Assembly (NCBI GenBank): GCA_003427395.1
Contig: BFEA01000056.1
Coordinates: 3,141,062 to 3,162,232 of the forward strand
DNA: 21,171 bases
Source: Chara braunii
Taxonomy: Eukaryota; Streptophyta; Charophyceae; Charales; Characeae
Reading direction: 5' to 3'
Within the stretch, counting starts at the first letter, position 1; every line of letters starts with the position of its first letter. Shown one piece after another: positions 16,300-21,171 of this stretch. The position numbers were made by a program, and so were the translations under genes. Under the pieces are notes generated by a model. The model did no database searches, was not told where the DNA came from, and worked only from the letters and a program-made list of their open reading frames with translations.

Positions 16300-17765
16300 A
16301 ACAATAATAATGTTGAATGGCTGAACCAGAATCAATGTCCGAATCCCTCCTCTACTGCAGGCACTACATGAGGTCCACCATAGCCATGGCCACCCTTCTT
16401 CTTCCTCTTCATGTAGGCCAAGGCTATGGCTGACTACTAGGGCCTCGCCCTGCTGTGCAAGGGAGAACACAAAGCAGTGAGCTCGCTGCTGTTCAGGCCG
16501 CCATGCCTGTCCCCTTCTTGAAGCCTTCTTGGGACGGCACAACCCCAACTGGGGCCGTCCAGATGCAGCGCCTCACAAGGTGATGAAGATGGGGCCCACC
16601 ATAGCCAGGTAGGTACCTCGCCAATCTCCCTCCTAGCCCTCTTCTTCCTCTTCCTCCTCCTCCTACTGGTAGAGCTCGACCATAGCCGAGGTGGGAGCTC
16701 CCGGTCTCCTTCCTCTTAGCAACGCTGTAATGCCCAGCGCTCCTCCAGCCAATGCCCCAAGCAGTATGTCGCCGAACTTGCACACCGAAGAATGAGGAGG
16801 AGCACTTTGTTCCTCCTATAGATATAGCGGCCTACTTGCCTCTTGGGGGGCCACTTCCTAGGTTGCGCGGCCTCCAAGCAACCGGTACCTCCTCCCTTTC
16901 AGAGGGAAACATCATTACAGACTCTGATATTGCCCATACAGGCCCTAGACTCAGACTGGCTGGACTGGTACCCTCCTAGACCTCGCCTACAACTACTGGG
17001 CCTCTGAAAATGCCATTTTTTGTCTTCTTCTGCTCGACCTCGAGTACCCGGCACATCTACTTCTACTTGGTGTGGTAGCGGCCTACATGCTACTTGAGCA
17101 TTTTCCCGCTGCCCTAAGTGTTGCGGGCCTCGTGCCCCACCACTTCAGTGTTTTTCCGCCGCTGCAACCCTCAATGTCACGGCCACAGGTAAGTACCGGC
17201 CCTGCGGGGCTCCAAACAAGCAAGTACCCTTGCGGTTCACACACACACACAGGCCTAGAAAACTCGGCAGACTGCGGGAATCTCAGCAAGGCATTCCATT
17301 CCAGCGGCAGAACTCAGAAATCAGCAGTGTTCTCAGTCTGTGTTTTGGTGGGGCATTACAGTCTGGGAACCCGGTTAACTCCCCCTCGACCGTCTTTTGG
17401 AGATGTCCGGGGGAGACGTCTTCCAATCGGACAGCTGGCAGCGTAGGTTTTCTGTTCTTTTTTTTTTGGGTTGTGTCATCTGGCAGCTGTGGGTTGATTC
17501 TCGTTTGCCCCGCCCAAATTCGAATCCATTTGGGTGCACTGGGACGAAGTTGCAAGCATGTTGTCCCCTGTCAACATCACATTCTTGGAGCCCCTCACCA
17601 TGGTAGAGCTGCACATCACCACTGCTGTACTTCACGCCTGTCGCCATCGCCAATCTTGACACCTGTTGCTATCAGCTCTTCGCCCCCATCGCCATTGTCA
17701 CACCCCATGTCACCGGTGGTATGCCCCCCTTTTGCCTTGAAGTCCACCGTGCCCCCCTGTGGCGA
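16300..17765. other. No supported gene
   Basis: About 1.4 kb of pyrimidine-rich sequence with recurring CCACCATAGCC-type words (about 16375, 16597) but no clear repeat unit, splice-linked frames or RNA gene. An (AC)n run lies at about 17238-17250. Donor-like AGGTAAGTACC at about 17187 stands alone. Confidence 0.45.
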
Positions 17766-17785
17766 TCTTTCTTTCTTTCTTTCTT

Positions 17786-17968
17786 TCTTTTTTTTTTTTT
17801 TTTCTTTTTTTTTTTTTTTGAGGGTAACAGCCTTGAGATATCATTGTGGAACTGACCTTCCCCCTGTAATTCAGAAATTTATTCATCAACTGCCCCCATC
17901 TGGATTCGAACTGAGGTCTGTATTTCAAGTTTCAACAGTTCATTAGGTGTACAACCTGAGCTAGGCCC
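17786..17968 (-). mobile_element. tRNA-derived SINE, family 1 copy B
   Basis: On the minus strand the element begins GGGCCTAGCTCAGGTTGTAC (from 17968), with a degenerate A box (17963-17952) and a B box AGTTCGAATCC (17912-17902). It shares AATGAAC.GTTGAA, TACAGACC, CTGAATTAC and GATATCTCAA with the copy at 12825-12978. It differs by a 10-base insertion before TACAGACC (a TTGAAACTTGAAA duplication) and by the extra GGCTGTTACCCTC before the tail. The tail is oligo(A) interrupted by G, and (AAAG)n continues to about 17767. Confidence 0.8.
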
Positions 17969-18020
17969 TTTGGTTTCTTCTTCTTTTTATTTGTTCTTCT
18001 GTGTTCTTTTTTTGGGGGGG

Positions 18021-18403
18021 GGGATAATTTGTAAAATACCCCCGTAAGTTGAGATATATCCCAAAATGCCCCTAAAAGATGTGGGTAGAGTGGAATGCCC
18101 CTGTGACAAAAAATATGTTTTGTGAAATACCCCTGGCGTCGGCTGGACCCCCATTTTTGCAAGATACCCCTTCGGGGTACCGTCCAACTTTGCAAAATGC
18201 CCCAGTACTTGCCAACTTCTCCTAGGCGCTATTGCAAAAGGGCAAGGCCCAAACAAGGACGTCCAGATTGCAAAGTTGCACACGCGCCTGACAGGGGCAC
18301 ATCACAAAGATTTCGGCCCAGAAGGGCATTCCACTCTACCCACATCTTTCAGGGGAATTTTGGTATATATCTCATCTTATGACGGTATTTTGCAAATTAT
18401 CCC
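18021..18403. mobile_element. MITE with 80-bp terminal inverted repeats (Mutator-like ends)
   Basis: The left end 18021-18100 and the reverse complement of 18324-18403 agree at 72 of 80 positions. Both begin GGGATAATTTG(T/C)AAAATACC and share the block GATGTGGGTAGAGTGGAATG. The element is 383 bases and has no coding capacity. Long TIRs starting GGG with a TTTGCAAAA-type motif resemble non-autonomous Mutator-superfamily elements of plants. The flanks are T7 plus an expanded G-run on the left and T9 on the right. A 9-base all-T target duplication is therefore possible but cannot be proven. The interior carries a CCCCTTCGGGG hairpin and more TTTGCAA words. Confidence 0.85.
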
Positions 18404-18589
18404 TTTTTTTTTCACATTCTTCCCCCCCCCCCCACACCTCCCCCTCTTTTCTTTCTCTCTTTTCGGATGAGATGGAGGTCCGCCTCTCATGTACGACAAA
18501 GACATGAAAATCCACTCATCATGTTATCAAACCAACAAAGATTTCATTAAACCAAGAAGGATCTTTCCATCGTTTTCGTTGGTTCCTGT

Positions 18590-18903
18590 TTTTTTGCTTT
18601 CTTCTCTTTGTTCTTATGTTTTCTCCCTCTCTTTTTTCTTATGTTTTCTCCCTCTCCTTTCCCTTTTTTGCTCGTCCCTCTTTTTCTTCTTCCTTCGCTT
18701 GTTTCTTTCTTTCTTTGTTATTCTTCCTCCTCATCTCTCCCGACCATCTGTTGCTTCAACTCTCTTCACACAACATTTTCTTCTTCATATTCACTTTGCT
18801 ATCGCCCTCCATCCAACCGCTTCTGCTTCTGCTTCTGCTTCTGCTTCTACTCGTGCCCTTTCTTCTTCTTCTTCTTCTTCTTCTTCTTCTTCTTCTTCTT
18901 CTA
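18590..18903. repeat. Pyrimidine-rich region with (CTTCTG)n and (CTT)n
   Basis: Contains a duplicated 21-mer (TTCTTATGTTTTCTCCCTCT plus C at 18611-18631 and 18636-18656), (CTTCTG)n at about 18821-18850 and (CTT)n at about 18860-18902. The last tract abuts the truncated 3' end of the LINE. In minus orientation it extends that frame as a poly-Glu run. Confidence 0.9.
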
Positions 18904-20870
18904 CGACCATGTTCGAGACGCTCGCGAAGCGTTCCATCAAACGTCTCACCTCTTCCATATTTCCTTGCGTGGCGTCGACCATGATGGATAGGTCATTCGT
19001 GAACATTGAGCACACCGGTATTGCATCCTCCTGGATCCGTGATACTCTAATCCTGGTCAGATCCTTATTAGCTCGCAGGTTGGCAGATAGGGTATCCATG
19101 ATAATAAGGAATAGGAAGGGCGTCATAGGGTCGCCCTGCTGTACCGATCTTTTCGATTTTATTGGTGCGGCCAGGGACTCGTTGATGTGTACTATTGTGG
19201 TGGCATTGAGGTGAAGTATCCTTATCCAACGACAAAAGGCTGACCAAAAACTCTGTTTTTCTAGATACTTGTCTAAAAAACGTCAGTCGACGTGGTCGTA
19301 GGCTTTTTCAAAATCGATGAAGATGAAGGCTGCGTTTTACTTTGTCTGACGAGTTAGCTGCACCATCTCGTGGATTAGTAGAATATTTTCATGGATGTGT
19401 CCGTGCTGCATGAACCCCGTTTAGGATGGGTGTATAAACTTCTCTAAGAGTGGGATCATCCGATTTGCCAATGCGTTTGCTACCATTTTGTAGGTAACCG
19501 TCAGGAGGGTGATGGGGCGATAATTCCGAATGTTAATCTTGTCTCTTTTTTTGTAAAGGAGAGATAACACCCCTTGCCCCACCAGCTCCCCCTTTCCACC
19601 TGAACGCCATACTTCCGCGAAATAGTCCATTAGGTCCGAGCTCATCTGATTTCACAGTCTCCCAAAATTCCTTTGGGAGGTCGTCCAGTCCAGGGGTTTT
19701 CTCCTCCTCCATTTGCAGCAGAGTTGTCCATATTTCTTTCTTGGTCAGGGGTGTCTCCGGGCTTTCCCTTTGCTCCGGGGAGAGAGTTTTGGTCATCGGT
19801 TGTAGGAAATCCTCAATGTGGCCCAGCTGAGTCCCTTCGTCAATAGGGGAATACAAATATTTGAAAAGTCGCGGGCTATTTTAGCACATCCCGTAATGGT
19901 GGGAATGGGGTCCTCCTCTGCCCCTCGCCAGGTCGTACTGGGCTTCCACCATGGTACGTTTGGACTTAGCTTGGGTGAGCCCAAATAATTTTGAATCCAT
20001 TGTGCCTTCAGAAGAATGTTTGGACAACTTTCCTCAAATTATTGTGCCTTGTCACCTATACTCAGATTGTTGGAAGAGTTCAGTTTTTGCTTTGTTGATG
20101 AAATTTGTATGCTGGTCTGCCATGAGCGGGTTATGTTGCTGGTCCAGCTCACGCTGTTCAAGCTCCTGGAGTTGATTCATTAGGTCAATCTTGTGTTGGT
20201 GACACTGCTTAGTGACTTGGTTAGAAAATTCATTACATTTTTTTGCCAGAAAGAAAAACCTGTTGTGAAACTAGGTAACAGTAGAATCTATTTTCAGGCG
20301 GCGCTCCCTCCAATATGCCCACACTTAGGCGAGATACTGCTGGAATGAGATAAGTCGGAGCAATGAAGTGTTTAGTCTGTAGAAGTCAGACCCTTGGTCT
20401 GGTCCTTTTCTAAAGGTCAGTGCCACCGTACATATTTTGTGGTTCAAACTTCAAACCTGAGTATGGGTTAGGAGGGAGAATGGCGGCCAATGAGAGGCTC
20501 CCAGCCACTGCCTCCGGCGCCAGGATCAAATCGATTCTTGATTTGGAGAGCCTAGCGGGGTTGTTGTTCTGAATAGATGTGAAGGTATGCTTAGTGGGGA
20601 ATGTGCGGCGGGAGGTGTCAAAGAGTGAGAGCAAGTTGCACAAGTAGTTGATCATGATCTCATCCTCTTCTACGTGTCATGCCATGGAAGGAGGAACCTG
20701 CCAACGGTCCAGCCAGCAGTCAGGGGCCGCATTGAAATCCCCCGCTAGGACCACAGGGATACCTTGCGAGACCTTTGCCTGAATTTTGTCAAAAAACTCT
20801 TCCCGCTCAGAAGTCGTATTCGTGGCATAAATACAAATAAGGGGACCCGCCGCAGTTTCGCGCGCGCTGA
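18904..20870 (-). mobile_element. Decayed LINE (non-LTR retrotransposon), endonuclease and reverse transcriptase
   Basis: Minus-strand reading. Endonuclease part: PLICIYATN, then VVLAGDFNAAPD (GDFN at 20742-20731), then SRIDLILAP (about 20541-20515), all APE-type endonuclease motifs. A linker with several stops follows (20400-19860). The reverse transcriptase part has LSLLYKKRDKINIRNYRPIT and LLTVTYKMVANALANRM (about 19570-19450), motif A FIFIDFEKAYDHVD followed by TGA where Trp is usual (about 19326-19283), motif B VQQGDPMTPFLFLI (about 19145-19105) and motif C FTND instead of FADD (19003-18992). A frameshift lies near 19640 and there are at least six stops. It ends inside the post-catalytic region at a (GAA)n tract. 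The 5' end is truncated or unrecognisable beyond about 20870. Dead copy, probably of the L1/Tx1-like group. Confidence 0.85.
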
Positions 20871-21060
20871 AGTGAGGGAAGGTGCGAGCAGGAGAGGGAC
20901 AAAATTTATTTGCAAGTGGGGGAATTGGTCAAAGGCGAGGAGGAAAAGGGATGAGCAGGCGATGAGGGCAAGGTTGCAAACAATGAAAAGAGACGAATCA
21001 CGAAAATGAAAATTGTCATGCTTGGAATGTTTGCATAGTGTGGAACAAAACAGAAAAAAA
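20871..21060. other. Upstream flank of the LINE remnant
   Basis: Possible degenerate N-terminal endonuclease sequence on the minus strand (words such as FPHLQINFV), but not assignable. An A-rich stretch is at 21050-21064. Confidence 0.3.
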
Positions 21061-21079
21061 AAATATAGAGTGTAGCTTG

Positions 21080-21112
21080 CAGATTGATGTTCTCTCTCTC
21101 TGCAGATTAATG

Positions 21113-21171
<59 letters not shown>
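21080..21171. repeat. CT microsatellite with duplicated TGCAGATT(G/A)ATG
   Basis: TGCAGATTGATG and TGCAGATTAATG each precede a (TC)n run. The second run continues to the end of the window. Confidence 0.9.

Noticed and set aside
17230-17946. 238-codon + strand open frame
   Set aside because: It runs through T-rich sequence and backwards through the minus-strand SINE, so it is a shadow frame.
1-21171. Intact LTR retrotransposon bounded by the two split-gene copies
   Set aside because: Similarity is confined to the exon-like parts. No LTR ends (TG..CA), primer-binding site, polypurine tract or pol domains were found between them.

Overview
This is a gene-poor, repeat-dense stretch of a eukaryotic nuclear genome. 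The evidence is long GA/CT, GT, CTT and CCT microsatellites, many oligo(A)/oligo(T) tails, tRNA-derived short interspersed elements with pol III A and B boxes, a decayed non-LTR retrotransposon, a MITE with Mutator-like ends and GT-AG intron-like structures. No bacterial operon, ribosome-binding site or CRISPR array is visible. The MITE ends and a TGGGCY (site II) cluster lean towards the green lineage. A charophyte-type genome is my guess, not something the sequence proves. No complete, confidently functional protein-coding gene is present.

Layout. 1-2.0 kb: GA and GT microsatellites, two weak exon candidates, and copy 1 of a small split-gene fragment on the minus strand. 2.6-3.4 kb: a GT microsatellite and a frameshifted coiled-coil, possibly gag-like, fragment (minus). 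4.0-4.7 kb: a GA tract and one unrecognised open frame. 5.37-6.85 kb: a degenerate tandem array of about six units of roughly 270 bp in two alternating types. 7.5-7.75 kb: copy 2 of the split-gene fragment. 8.5-10.4 kb: an unusual cluster of foldback DNA, namely direct repeats, a nested hairpin, a 19-bp perfect hairpin, a large GA/36-mer/TC foldback, a perfect 58-bp inverted repeat, four copies of a conserved bulged hairpin, and a hammerhead-ribozyme-like core. 10.6-13.9 kb: tRNA-derived SINEs, oligo(A) tails and short tandem repeats. 14.7-15.8 kb: a GGCCCA/TGGGCC foldback, a long CCT-rich tract and GATT repeats. 16.1-16.3 kb: a possible 3'-terminal exon with a poly(A) signal. 17.8-18.4 kb: a second SINE of the 12.9-kb family and a 383-bp MITE. 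18.9-20.9 kb: a minus-strand LINE remnant (endonuclease plus reverse transcriptase) with many stops and a damaged catalytic motif. The window ends in a CT microsatellite.

The most interesting part is 8.9-10.4 kb. On the + strand at 10120-10156 there is a hammerhead-type catalytic core: CTGATGA, a 5-bp stem II, GAAA, a 3-bp stem III and GTC. It is embedded in tandem units that also carry the conserved hairpin and (AT)n tracts. Hammerheads are known in Penelope-like elements, retrozymes and satellite-type DNAs, so the cluster may be a retroelement terminus or a non-autonomous ribozyme-bearing repeat. Stem I does not form convincingly here, so activity is uncertain.
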